A stretch of DNA of 37,767 bases, taken from UBA7312 sp002715345. GTDB lineage: Bacteria; Bacteroidota; Bacteroidia; Flavobacteriales; UBA7312. Each line of letters starts with the position of its first letter. Positions within the stretch are counted from its first letter, which is position 1. The DNA lies in contig CAXGIQ010000004.1 in the NCBI GenBank assembly GCA_964009845.1, positions 1 through 37,767 on the forward strand, given 5' to 3'. Of the stretch, positions 26,003 through 33,425 are shown piece after piece. A program made the position numbers and the translations under genes. Below the pieces are notes generated by a model that was not told where the DNA came from, ran no database searches, and worked only from the letters and a program-made list of their open reading frames with translations.

Positions 26003-26016
26003 ACGCATTCATGCGT
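26003..26016. repeat. Short perfect inverted repeat
   Basis: ACGCAT-TC-ATGCGT, a perfect 6-bp inverted repeat with a 2-base spacer, lies between the 3' end of the zinc protease gene and the BNR promoter. It is not followed by a T-run on the minus strand, so it is a poor terminator for the protease gene. It could be a protein-binding site. Confidence 0.4.
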
Positions 26017-26047
26017 TTTGGGAACTTATTTAGCAACTTTTTTATGC

Positions 26048-26737
26048 TTAATCTCTATTTCCTAGAAAAAGCATTACATAGTAGGCAAGCTGTGTAAGTG
26101 ATGCTAAAGCTGCTACCATATAGGTTCCTGCAGCCCACTTAAGAGCATCTTGTGCCATTGGGTGATTATGTTCGCTAGTGATGTTGCTTTGTTTGAGCCA
26201 GATAAGTGCTCTATTACTTGCATCAAACTCTACAGGGAGTGTAACCATTGTAAAAATAGTGATAGCTCCTTGAAAAACAATAACAGCTAATAAAGCAGTA
26301 TTAATACCAAACCATCCGAGTACTCCTGCTCCTAAAAACATCATTATAAAAATAAAGTTGAGCATTTTACTGCTGAAAGCTACAGCAGGAACCATAGCTG
26401 ATCGCATTTGTAACCAAGCGTAAGCTGTTGCATGTTGTACAGCATGACCACATTCATGTGCAGCAATTGCTGCAGCCGCTACACTATTAGTGTTGTATAC
26501 ATCTGGACTAAGGTTAACAGTTTTGTCTTGTGGGTTGTAGTGGTCTGTTAAACGACCAGCAACTGATACTATTTTCACATCTGTTATTCCGTGGTCATGA
26601 AGCATTTTTTCTGCTACTTCTTTTCCTGTCATTCCATTGGTTAGTGGTATAGCAGAGTATTTTTTGAATTTATTTTTCAGGCGGTTACTTACTATACCTC
26701 CTGCAATCATAAAAAAGATGATAATTAACCAAATCAT
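26048..26737 (-). CDS. YugP-type membrane zinc metallopeptidase
   Basis: This 229-residue protein belongs to the YugP/Zn_protease_2 family (Pfam PF04298) of integral membrane proteases. It has an N-terminal hydrophobic helix (residues 1-16), a cytoplasmic or periplasmic stretch, and the zinc-binding motif HECGH (94-98, in AAHECGHAVQH). Three further hydrophobic segments follow (about 125-150, 155-170 and 205-225). The length matches the family. The physiological substrate is not known for this group. A perfect TAnnTTTG element (TAACTTTG) on the minus strand lies upstream at 26773-26766. Confidence 0.9.
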   Translation of the reverse strand: MIWLIIIFFMIAGGIVSNRLKNKFKKYSAIPLTNGMTGKEVAEKMLHDHGITDVKIVSVAGRLTDHYNPQDKTVNLSPDVYNTNSVAAAAIAAHECGHAVQHATAYAWLQMRSAMVPAVAFSSKMLNFIFIMMFLGAGVLGWFGINTALLAVIVFQGAITIFTMVTLPVEFDASNRALIWLKQSNITSEHNHPMAQDALKWAAGTYMVAALASLTQLAYYVMLFLGNRD

Positions 26738-26765
26738 AGTGTTCGTTTTTTTATTGTAAACTATG

Positions 26766-26773
26766 CAAAGTTA
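26766..26773 (-). promoter_or_regulatory. Candidate -7 element of the YugP-type gene
   Basis: The minus strand reads TAACTTTG, a perfect TAnnTTTG match, 29 bases before the ATG at 26737. A TTG complement at 26798-26800 is 24 bases away, slightly longer than usual and inside the preceding terminator. Confidence 0.5.
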
Positions 26774-26798
26774 GAAATATTGTGTGAATAATAAGTGC

Positions 26799-26830
26799 AA
26801 AAAAAACGCGCCACTTAGGGCGCGCTTTTT
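26799..26830 (-). terminator. Intrinsic terminator of the small outer-membrane protein gene
   Basis: Stem CGCGCC/GGCGCG (26807-26812 with 26819-26824) with flanking A/T pairs and a 6-base loop is followed on the minus strand by an eight-T run. It lies 18 bases after the stop at 26848. Confidence 0.85.
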
Positions 26831-26847
26831 ATAATTGAATTACGATT

Positions 26848-27258
26848 TTAGAATTGCCAAGAAACACCTAAATTAAATGAACCTTCTCTATCACCATTAT
26901 CGTCTTCATTAAGTGGCATTGAGTAATTTGGTTCAACATTTAATGAATTCCAAACATTAAAAGAATAACCGACACCAACATTCATGTTATCAGTCATTTC
27001 TTCCATTGGAGCTGCTGCTGAAATGTAAATATTTTCATTCCAGTAATAACGAGCGAAAATATTCATATCATCATCTCCGCCTAAATTTTTAACTCCTACA
27101 GCAAAAGCATCATTTACAAAATATCCAAAACCTACTGTTTCAGTTATTGCTTCAAAGTCAAAATCATCAGTATCGATGTCAGCAGTTACCATAAAACCTT
27201 GTGCTGATACCATCAATCCCATTAGAGCCATAGCTCCAGTTAAAAACATTTTTTTCAT
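26848..27258 (-). CDS. Small outer-membrane beta-barrel-like protein
   Basis: This 136-residue protein has a signal peptide (cleavage near VSAQ, residue 20). Its mature part of about 116 residues shows alternating hydrophobic and polar residues typical of beta strands (VGFGYFVND, ARYYWNEN, MNVGVGYSF, FNLGVSWQF). It ends in Phe, as outer-membrane barrel proteins often do. Acidic loops (DIDTDDFDF, NEDDNGDREG) could face outward. At this length it could form a barrel of about 8 short strands. The function is unknown. It is transcribed alone, divergently from hisS, and closed by a good terminator. Confidence 0.75.
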   Translation of the reverse strand: MKKMFLTGAMALMGLMVSAQGFMVTADIDTDDFDFEAITETVGFGYFVNDAFAVGVKNLGGDDDMNIFARYYWNENIYISAAAPMEEMTDNMNVGVGYSFNVWNSLNVEPNYSMPLNEDDNGDREGSFNLGVSWQF

Positions 27259-27283
27259 AATAGAAAATAATCTTTGGTTAATA

Positions 27284-27297
27284 ATATTTGCAAATAT
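27284..27297. promoter_or_regulatory. Perfect 14-bp palindrome carrying back-to-back -7-like elements
   Basis: ATATTTGCAAATAT is a perfect palindrome. It gives GATATTTG on the minus strand (towards the outer-membrane protein gene, ATG at 27258) and AATATTTG on the plus strand, each 7 of 8 to TAnnTTTG. It may be the minus-strand promoter, with the symmetry reflecting an operator or chance in AT-rich DNA. Confidence 0.35.
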
Positions 27298-27389
27298 CTT
27301 AATATCTATTTACCAATCCTATTCTGTTTTCTATCCTTTTTTAACAAAAAACTGTTGATAACCGTATTCGATACAGCTCGAATTTTTCC

Positions 27390-27397
27390 GATATTTG
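27390..27397 (+). promoter_or_regulatory. Candidate -7 element of hisS
   Basis: GATATTTG (7 of 8 to TAnnTTTG) lies 23 bases upstream of the hisS ATG at 27421. A TTCG at 27367-27370 could be a degenerate -33 element with 19-base spacing. Confidence 0.4.
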
Positions 27398-27420
27398 CGA
27401 AATAATTGGAATTCAAGAAA

Positions 27421-28782
27421 ATGGCTCAGAAAACGAGTATACCTAAAGGAACACGTGATTTTTCATCAAAGGTGATGATGCAAAGAAACTATGTGTTTAA
27501 TACCATACAATCTGCTTTTCAGCGCTTTGGTTTTATGCCTATAGAAACTCCTGCTATGGAGAATCTAGATACTTTAATGGGTAAATATGGAGAAGAGGGT
27601 GATCGATTAATTTTTAAAATTTTGAATTCTGGAGACTACCTTTCGAAAGCTTCCTTAGTTGGGGATACGACTTCGAAATCCTTGACTAAACAGATTTCTG
27701 AAAAAGCACTTCGATATGATTTAACAGTGCCTTTTGCAAGGTATGTGGTCCAGAATAGAAATGATATTACTTTTCCTTTTAAGCGCTACCAAATGCAGCC
27801 GGTTTGGCGTGCGGACAGACCTCAAAAAGGGCGTTTTAGAGAGTTTTATCAATGTGATGCTGATGTGGTGGGTTCAGACTCTCTTTTATGTGAAGTAGAG
27901 TTGGTGCAGTTGTATGATGAAGTTTTTGCCTTTCTAGGTTTGCAAGATTTCTCTGTATGCATCAACAACCGAAAAGTATTGAGCGGTATTGCCGAGGTGA
28001 TTGGTGAATCTGAAAAATTGATTGATATTACAGTAGCACTTGATAAGTTAGATAAAATTGGTGTTGAAAAAGTGCAAGAAGAAATGCGTGCAAAAGGTAT
28101 TGATGATGAAGCGACAGATAGGATGATTCCATTGTTCGAATTATCTGGAAACAATACTAACAAACTAGAAAAACTAGAATCATTTTTATCTGATTCTGAA
28201 GTTGGAATGAAAGGTGTAGAGGAACTTCGTTTTATTTTAAATATGTTGTCTGATTTACGTTTGCGAAAGGCAAAACTAGAGTTAGATGTTACACTTGCTA
28301 GAGGCTTAAACTATTATACAGGAGCAATCTTTGAAGTAAAAACCAATGAAGTGCATATGGGAAGCATTGGAGGAGGAGGTCGCTATGATGATTTAACGAG
28401 TATATTTGGTTTAAAAGATGTTTCTGGTGTAGGTATCTCTTTTGGTGTAGATCGTATTTGTTTAGTACTGGAGGAGTTGAATCTGTTCCCTAAATTGTTA
28501 GAAGCCTCTACACAGTTAATGTTTGCTAATTTCGGTGAACAAGAAGCTGCTTATTGCATGAAACTTTTAAAGCAGTTAAGAGATGCGGGTGTGAATGCTG
28601 AAATTTACCCAACTGCTGCTAAAATGAAGAAGCAAATGAACTATGCTGACAAAAAAAGTATTCAGTATGTGGTGCTAGTTGGTGAGGATGAAATGGCTAG
28701 TGGTAATTTGACTGTGAAAAACATGATTGAGGGAACACAGCAAAGCTTAACAATAGAAGATTTATTGGTTTTATTAAAATAA
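27421..28782 (+). CDS. hisS: Histidyl-tRNA synthetase
   Basis: This 453-residue class II aminoacyl-tRNA synthetase charges tRNA-His. Class II motif 2 is in RGRFREFYQCDADVVGS-like sequence, and motif 3 is in GVGISFGVDRI. The His-specific loops LARGLNYYTGAIFEV and GGGGRYDD are present, and an anticodon-binding domain occupies about the last 95 residues. I chose the ATG at 27421 (MAQKTSIPKGTRDFS) rather than the in-frame TTG 5 codons upstream, because the protein N-terminus normally begins close to the PKGTRDF motif and the TTG is near the candidate promoter. A lipoprotein gene follows after 7 bases. Confidence 0.96.
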   Translation: MAQKTSIPKGTRDFSSKVMMQRNYVFNTIQSAFQRFGFMPIETPAMENLDTLMGKYGEEGDRLIFKILNSGDYLSKASLVGDTTSKSLTKQISEKALRYDLTVPFARYVVQNRNDITFPFKRYQMQPVWRADRPQKGRFREFYQCDADVVGSDSLLCEVELVQLYDEVFAFLGLQDFSVCINNRKVLSGIAEVIGESEKLIDITVALDKLDKIGVEKVQEEMRAKGIDDEATDRMIPLFELSGNNTNKLEKLESFLSDSEVGMKGVEELRFILNMLSDLRLRKAKLELDVTLARGLNYYTGAIFEVKTNEVHMGSIGGGGRYDDLTSIFGLKDVSGVGISFGVDRICLVLEELNLFPKLLEASTQLMFANFGEQEAAYCMKLLKQLRDAGVNAEIYPTAAKMKKQMNYADKKSIQYVVLVGEDEMASGNLTVKNMIEGTQQSLTIEDLLVLLK

Positions 28783-28789
28783 TCAAACA

Positions 28790-29188
28790 ATGAAAAAAAT
28801 AGTTATAATAGCTTTTGTTGCAAGCATGTTAACAGCTTGCGTAGATACTTCTGATTTACCTCAAATTGATAACCTAACAATTTTAAACGATTCTATTCAG
28901 AAAGCTCCAGGTGCGGTGTTTCAGTTTACAGTAGATTTTTCTGACGATAATGGCTTGTCTCAGTATAGAGTTCGAGTTGAAGATGATTTTCCAAATGCTA
29001 GAACGCAAGATGCTCCTTGGTATTTCGTTGAAGGTTATGAGATAAATGGTTTGAGCGTTTCAGAGAGTCAGGTGATAGAACTTCCTTATCCAGATTTGGA
29101 GCAAGGTAGATATCGTTTAGATGTTATTGTTCAAGACATTGATTTAGGAGAAAGTAGTGAAAGTCAACACTTTTTTATTTACGAATAA
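28790..29188 (+). CDS. Small lipoprotein, possible DUF4625-like beta-sandwich
   Basis: This 132-residue protein has a lipoprotein signal (lipobox LTAC, lipidated C17) and one predicted beta-sandwich domain, with strands such as VFQFTVDFSDDNGLSQYRVRVEDDF and RYRLDVIVQDIDLG. The arrangement resembles the DUF4625 or Ig-like domains of Bacteroidota lipoproteins, but I am not certain of the family. It follows hisS by only 7 bases and is closed by a hairpin, so it is probably co-transcribed with hisS. It should be anchored in the outer or inner membrane. The function is unknown. Confidence 0.78.
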   Translation: MKKIVIIAFVASMLTACVDTSDLPQIDNLTILNDSIQKAPGAVFQFTVDFSDDNGLSQYRVRVEDDFPNARTQDAPWYFVEGYEINGLSVSESQVIELPYPDLEQGRYRLDVIVQDIDLGESSESQHFFIYE

Positions 29189-29190
29189 AT

Positions 29191-29215
29191 AAAGAGCAGC
29201 AGAGGCTGCTTTTTT
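29191..29215 (+). terminator. Terminator-like hairpin abutting the cinA start codon
   Basis: Stem AAAGAGCAGC / GCTGCTTTTT (29191-29200 with 29205-29214, one G-T pair) with a 4-base loop ends in a T-run at 29210-29215. The very next base is the A of the cinA ATG (29216). It terminates the hisS-lipoprotein unit and leaves no room for a separate leader or promoter for cinA. Confidence 0.8.
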
Positions 29216-30454
29216 ATGCAAGCAGACATCATTACAATAGGAGACGAGATTTTAATTGGTCAAATTGTAGACACTAATTCTACATGGATAGCTAATCAAT
29301 TAGAAGGTGCTGGTGTAAAAGTGCGTCAAATCACTTCTGTTGCGGATGAAAAAGAACATATCTTATCAACTCTTGATTCTGCTCTAAAATCGAGTGATTT
29401 AGTAATTCTAACAGGTGGTTTGGGTCCAACTAATGATGATCTTACAAAACACGCTCTTTGTGAGTTTTTTCAAGATGAATTGGTGTTGAGCAGTGAAGTG
29501 CTAGCCGATATAAAAGCACTATTTGCAAAGTATGGTCGAAGGATGAATTTTCATAACGAACAGCAAGCAATGGTTCCGACTCAGTGTCAATTGTTGCGAA
29601 ATTCGAAAGGAACAGCACCTGGAATGTATTTTGAGAAAAATGGAAAGTTAGTTGTATCGCTTCCTGGTGTTCCGCTTGAGATGAAACATTTGATGCAGGA
29701 ATTTCTTTCTTTTTTGCAACAACAATTTCAATTGCCATTTGTTATCCATCAAGTAGTATTACTTAGAGGGATTGTAGAGTCTCATTTAGCCGAGTTGATA
29801 GAATCTTGGGAAGAAGCTCTTCCTCAAGCAATCAAATTAGCCTATTTACCATCCAGAGGCGTAATTAAATTAAGGTTTACAGCCAGGGGTGATGATAAAG
29901 GCTTCTTGCAACAAATAATTAATAAACAAATAGAAAAATTGCGTGAAATTGCAGGGGTGTATTTTTGTCCCTTTCAAGAATTAAAAACTGAGTTGATTGT
30001 TGGTGAGTTGTTAAAAATGAATAAAGCAACCATAGGAACAGCGGAAAGTTGTACTGGAGGGAAGATTGCACATCGCATTACTTCTGTAGCAGGAAGTTCT
30101 AGTTATTTTAAAGGTGCTGTAGTAGCGTATTCAGAAGAGATTAAAAAGATTGAGCTAGGAGTTGACTCAACAACAATTGCTCGAAATCACATTGTAAGTG
30201 AGGAGGTTGTGTTGGAGATGGCTCAAGGGGTGAGGAGTAAACTGAATGTAGATTATGCCTTAGCAACTTCTGGTATAGCAGGTCCAGGAGTTGCGGAAGA
30301 CGATAAGCCCGTTGGAACTGTTTGTGTGGCTTTAGCTACTCCGCATAATACCATAGCAAAAACTTTTTATTTTAAAGGATCTAGAGAAGAAGTGATTGAC
30401 AAATCAACAGAAAAAGCACTTTGGATGCTGAAAGAAACACTTGAAAATAATTAG
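29216..30454 (+). CDS. cinA: CinA family protein, nicotinamide-nucleotide amidase
   Basis: This 412-residue two-domain cytoplasmic protein has an N-terminal MoCF/COG1058 domain (residues 1 to about 170, IITIGDEILIGQIVDTNS, LTGGLGPTNDD) and a C-terminal PncC-type amidase domain (about 255-410, GTAESCTGGKIAHRI, AVVAYSEEIKK, ATSGIAGPGG-like). It deamidates nicotinamide mononucleotide for NAD recycling, and in some bacteria it is linked to competence. The length is typical. The ATG at 29216 fits the family N-terminus (MxAxIITIGDE), so the start is well supported even though a hairpin T-run ends at the base before it. Confidence 0.94.
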   Translation: MQADIITIGDEILIGQIVDTNSTWIANQLEGAGVKVRQITSVADEKEHILSTLDSALKSSDLVILTGGLGPTNDDLTKHALCEFFQDELVLSSEVLADIKALFAKYGRRMNFHNEQQAMVPTQCQLLRNSKGTAPGMYFEKNGKLVVSLPGVPLEMKHLMQEFLSFLQQQFQLPFVIHQVVLLRGIVESHLAELIESWEEALPQAIKLAYLPSRGVIKLRFTARGDDKGFLQQIINKQIEKLREIAGVYFCPFQELKTELIVGELLKMNKATIGTAESCTGGKIAHRITSVAGSSSYFKGAVVAYSEEIKKIELGVDSTTIARNHIVSEEVVLEMAQGVRSKLNVDYALATSGIAGPGVAEDDKPVGTVCVALATPHNTIAKTFYFKGSREEVIDKSTEKALWMLKETLENN

Positions 30455-30485
30455 AAAATCTATTTTCTGTAAAAAGAAATAATTC

Positions 30486-30493
30486 TATATTTG
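30486..30493 (+). promoter_or_regulatory. -7 element of the rpmB promoter
   Basis: TATATTTG is a perfect TAnnTTTG match in the gap between cinA and rpmB. It lies 28 bases upstream of the ATG at 30522. The -33 region holds only a weak CTG (30467-30469). Confidence 0.6.
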
Positions 30494-30521
30494 CATCCCG
30501 AAAAACTAAAGAATACAGACA

Positions 30522-30761
30522 ATGGCTAGAGTTTGCGATATTACAGGAAAGAAAGTAATGGTTGGAAACAATGTTTCTCACTCTAATAGAAAGACAAAGA
30601 GAAGATTCTATCCAAACTTACAAACAAAGAAGTTTTTCATTCCAGAAACTGGCGAATGGATAACATTAAAAGTGTCTGCAAATGCGTTGAGAACAATCAA
30701 CAAAAAAGGCATTACAGCTGTTTTAAAAAAAGCTTTAGAAAACGATAACGTATTGTTTTAG
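30522..30761 (+). CDS. rpmB: Ribosomal protein bL28
   Basis: This 79-residue basic protein of the large ribosomal subunit has the typical start MARVCDITGKK, the NRKTKRRFYPNLQ core and the C-terminal SANALRTINKKGI. It has a single Cys (residue 5) and lacks the paired zinc-binding cysteines of the zinc form, so it is the zinc-independent type. In many Bacteroidota rpmB is followed directly by rpmG, the DUF4295 gene and ftsY; here two other genes lie between. A terminator hairpin follows the stop. Confidence 0.97.
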   Translation: MARVCDITGKKVMVGNNVSHSNRKTKRRFYPNLQTKKFFIPETGEWITLKVSANALRTINKKGITAVLKKALENDNVLF

Positions 30762-30787
30762 AAACAAACGCTCGTTTTAGATTTAGG

Positions 30788-30818
30788 AAAAGTTGTTACA
30801 TTTGGTAGCAACTTTTTT
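30788..30818 (+). terminator. Terminator of rpmB with a -7 motif in its loop
   Basis: A 12-bp stem (30788-30799 with 30805-30816, one G-T pair, core AGTTGTTAC/GTAGCAACT) with a 5-base loop is followed by a T-run. The sequence TACATTTG (30797-30804), a perfect TAnnTTTG match, covers the loop and the top of the left arm, so the same DNA could also start transcription of the lipoprotein gene at 30831. Confidence 0.78.
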
Positions 30819-30830
30819 ATTTTATAGAAT

Positions 30831-31466
30831 ATGACAAAGAATAAATTATTCCAATTATTTGGATTACTTATTGTAGCTGCAGTAATTATCTCTTTACCAG
30901 CATGTAAAAAAACAGTCTTAGGATGTATGGATTCTGTTGCTTGTAATTATTCGGATACAGTAACCGAGGACAATGGATCTTGTACATATCCAGAGGAAAA
31001 TTACGATTGTTCAGGAGGTTGTGTGAACGATCAAGATGGGGATGGTGTTTGTGATGAAAACGAGGTTCCTGGTTGTATGGATGCAACAGCTTTTAATTAT
31101 AATGAAGAAGCTACGGATGGTGATGGTTCTTGTCAGTATGCGGCCTCTATAATGGCTAACACATGGAATGTTTCTTCTCAGTGTACAGGTATGATTATAG
31201 GTAATATTTTGCCAGCTGAAATTACAATAATAGAAGGTGCTAGTGAGGGAGATTTAATCTTAGATTTAGGAGCGGGTGTTACGATTAATGGAACAATTGA
31301 AAGCGATGGTAGTATTACCATCCCTGCGCAAGATGTAGGTTTTGATATGATAACTCTTTCGGTGAGCGGCAATGGACAATTAGATTCTGAAACTTCAGCT
31401 TCTATAAATGTAAACTTTTCATCAATATTTATTAATGATGATTGTGTGTTAACATTGACAATGTAA
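30831..31466 (+). CDS. Lipoprotein with GCMDxxAxNY cysteine-rich repeats
   Basis: This 211-residue protein has a lipoprotein signal (lipobox near LPAC, lipidated C25). Two copies of a Cys-rich repeat follow: GCMDSVACNYSDTVTEDNGSC (about 31-51) and GCMDATAFNYNEEATDGDGSC (about 82-102). Between them is an acidic segment with DQDGDGVCDENE that resembles a thrombospondin type 3 or calcium-binding repeat. The C-terminal about 100 residues look like a compact beta domain (TWNVSSQCTG ... INVNFSSIF). This repeat is widespread in marine Flavobacteriales surface proteins, and no function is established. It lies between rpmB and rpmG, an unusual place, and begins only 12 bases after the rpmB terminator. 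Confidence 0.8.
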   Translation: MTKNKLFQLFGLLIVAAVIISLPACKKTVLGCMDSVACNYSDTVTEDNGSCTYPEENYDCSGGCVNDQDGDGVCDENEVPGCMDATAFNYNEEATDGDGSCQYAASIMANTWNVSSQCTGMIIGNILPAEITIIEGASEGDLILDLGAGVTINGTIESDGSITIPAQDVGFDMITLSVSGNGQLDSETSASINVNFSSIFINDDCVLTLTM

Positions 31467-31483
31467 AACAATAAAACAACCAT

Positions 31484-31513
31484 AAAGCTCACTTGAAAAA
31501 GTGGGCTTTTTTT
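31484..31513 (+). terminator. Intrinsic terminator between the lipoprotein and the M1 peptidase
   Basis: An 11-bp stem (31484-31494 with 31499-31509, one G-T pair, core GCTCACTT/AAGTGGGC) with loop GAAA is followed by a run of seven T. Its end is only 9 bases before the peptidase ATG at 31523. Confidence 0.85.
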
Positions 31514-31522
31514 ATTATCAAA

Positions 31523-33166
31523 ATGAAAAAAATTAGACTGTTAATATTGCTGATAGGAAGCTCTTTTCTCTTATCTGCACAAGATTTTGGAAGAACGGAT
31601 AGTTTAAGAGGATTTTTATTCCCGGAGCGTATTTGTTATGATGTAACTTATTACCACCTAAGTTTAAATGTAGATCCAGAAGAAAAATTCATCAAAGGGT
31701 TTACAGATATTCATTTTGATGCTGTTAAAGATTTTGATATTATACAGATAGATTTATTTGAAAATTTTAAAATCAATCGTATCGAGTTTGAACAGCAGGA
31801 CTTGAATTTTACTAGAGAATATAACACTGTTTTTGTTAATTTTAACAGGCTTGTTCTTCAAGGAGAAAACACAAGTATTAAGGTTTATTATGAAGGAAAT
31901 CCAAGAGTCGCTGTGCATGCTCCCTGGGATGGTGGTTTTTCTTGGCAAAAGGATGAGAACGGAACAGACTGGATAGGTGTTTCATGTCAAGGTTTAGGCG
32001 CTAGTTCTTGGTGGCCTAATAAAGATCATCAGTCGGATGAACCTGATAGCATGTTAATCAGTTGTCAGGTGCCAGGAGGATTGCAATGTGTGGCTAACGG
32101 TAATTTACGATTTCATGATTTGAGGAAGTCTTCCATGCATTACAATACTTATCACTGGTTTGTGTCTTATCCAATCAATAACTATGATGTCAGTTTAAAT
32201 ATTGGTGATTACACTCATTTTTCGGATTTGTATGTAAGCGGTCAAGATACATTAGATTTAGATTATTATGTGCTCAGTTATAATGAGGAAAAGGCCCGTG
32301 AGCAGTTTCAAGAAGTGAAGCCAATGCTTGAGTGTTACGAGAAGTTTTTTGGTCCTTATCCTTTTTGGGAAGATGGCTACGCCTTAGTGGAAAGCCCTTA
32401 TCTAGGGATGGAGCATCAAAGTGCAATTGCTTATGGTAACGATTATTTGCCAGGTTATAGAGGTAACACCAATTTTATTGCGGGCTTAGATTTTGATTAT
32501 ATAATTGTTCATGAAACAGGTCACGAATGGTGGGGGAATAGCATCACAGCTAACGATATTTCGGATATGTGGATTCAAGAATCTTTCTGCACTTATTCTG
32601 AAGTATTATTTGTGGAGTGTATGTATGGTTATGATGCTATGATTAAATATGTGGAAAACCAGATGAGAATGGTGCGTAATGACAAGCCAATTGTAGGTGT
32701 TCCGCATGTGCATCAAAGAGGAAGCAGTAGCGATATGTATCAGAAGGGCAGTGCAGTTTTGCACACCATTCGTAGTCTAATAGAAAGTGACTCTCTTTGG
32801 TATGATTTAATGTTGTCAATGACGGATCATTTCAAACACCAAACCATTGATGGAAGAGATGTGCTTAATTACATCAATGAAAAAAGCGGTTATAATTTTG
32901 ATGATCTATATGAGCAATACCTGTACACAGCTGATTTACCAGAGTTTCAATACAAAATTGTAAGAAAAAGAGGGAAAACCTATTTGCAGTACCGATGGGA
33001 GGCAAACGAAAAGTTCGACATGCCTATTCAACTCCGTTTAAAACCGAATGAGTGGAGTTGGGTATATCCAAATAAAGAATGGCAAGAGGTTGTGCTAGAG
33101 TTGAGCTCTAAAAATTTTGAAATAGCTACACATTTATTTTTGATGGACGTGAAAAAGCTGAATTAG
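31523..33166 (+). CDS. Secreted M1 family metallopeptidase (aminopeptidase)
   Basis: This zinc aminopeptidase of family M1 removes single residues from peptide N-termini. From the ATG at 31523 it has 547 residues. It has a signal peptide (cleavage near LSAQ, about residue 19), an N-terminal beta domain, the exopeptidase signature with LGMEHQSAIAYG in place of GxMEN, and the zinc site HETGH (H330, E331, H334) with the third ligand E353 (WIQESF), exactly the HExxH-18-E spacing. It is a compact form without the long helical C-terminal domain of PepN. An in-frame TTG 10 codons upstream lies inside the preceding terminator, so it is not a plausible start. It is likely periplasmic or surface-exposed and may act with the DPP-IV in this window on peptides. 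Confidence 0.92.
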   Translation: MKKIRLLILLIGSSFLLSAQDFGRTDSLRGFLFPERICYDVTYYHLSLNVDPEEKFIKGFTDIHFDAVKDFDIIQIDLFENFKINRIEFEQQDLNFTREYNTVFVNFNRLVLQGENTSIKVYYEGNPRVAVHAPWDGGFSWQKDENGTDWIGVSCQGLGASSWWPNKDHQSDEPDSMLISCQVPGGLQCVANGNLRFHDLRKSSMHYNTYHWFVSYPINNYDVSLNIGDYTHFSDLYVSGQDTLDLDYYVLSYNEEKAREQFQEVKPMLECYEKFFGPYPFWEDGYALVESPYLGMEHQSAIAYGNDYLPGYRGNTNFIAGLDFDYIIVHETGHEWWGNSITANDISDMWIQESFCTYSEVLFVECMYGYDAMIKYVENQMRMVRNDKPIVGVPHVHQRGSSSDMYQKGSAVLHTIRSLIESDSLWYDLMLSMTDHFKHQTIDGRDVLNYINEKSGYNFDDLYEQYLYTADLPEFQYKIVRKRGKTYLQYRWEANEKFDMPIQLRLKPNEWSWVYPNKEWQEVVLELSSKNFEIATHLFLMDVKKLN

Positions 33167-33168
33167 TG

Positions 33169-33199
33169 TTTGTAGATAAGAGAAGTTTGATTAAATTTG
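33169..33199 (+). promoter_or_regulatory. Promoter of rpmG-DUF4295
   Basis: TTTG at 33169-33172 and a perfect TAnnTTTG (TAAATTTG, 33192-33199) are spaced 19 bases apart. This is the best match in the window to the Bacteroidota housekeeping promoter. The expected transcript start is near 33206, about 16 bases before the rpmG ATG. Confidence 0.75.
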
Positions 33200-33221
33200 C
33201 AGCCCATTAAAAGAGAGAAAA

Positions 33222-33404
33222 ATGGCTAAGAAAGGAAACAGAGTTCAAGTTATTTTAGAGTGTACCGAGCATAAAGCCAGCGGAATGCCAGGAACATCTC
33301 GTTACATCACTACAAAAAATAAAAAGAACACACCGGATAGAATGGAGTTGAAAAAATACAACTCAATCTTGAAGAAAATGACTGTTCACAAAGAGATTAA
33401 GTAA
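33222..33404 (+). CDS. rpmG: Ribosomal protein bL33
   Basis: This 60-residue basic protein of the large ribosomal subunit has the family pattern MAKKGNRVQVILECTEHK ... SRYITTKNKKNTPDRMELKKYN. It has one Cys (residue 14) and no CxxC pairs, so it is the zinc-independent form, matching the bL28 in this window. It is followed after 21 bases by the DUF4295 gene and is preceded by a strong promoter of its own. Confidence 0.97.
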   Translation: MAKKGNRVQVILECTEHKASGMPGTSRYITTKNKKNTPDRMELKKYNSILKKMTVHKEIK

Positions 33405-33425
33405 GCAATTTAAAGCTGATATATC

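Noticed and set aside
26003..26016. Inverted repeat as terminator of the YugP-type protease gene
   Set aside because: Only six pairs, a 2-base loop and no T-run on the minus strand.
27406..27420. TTG start five codons upstream for hisS
   Set aside because: The ATG at 27421 gives the usual short N-terminus before PKGTRDF; the TTG is only 9 bases after the -7-like element.
31493..31522. TTG start for the M1 peptidase giving an extra ten residues
   Set aside because: These codons lie inside a terminator hairpin and T-run; the ATG at 31523 begins a proper signal peptide.
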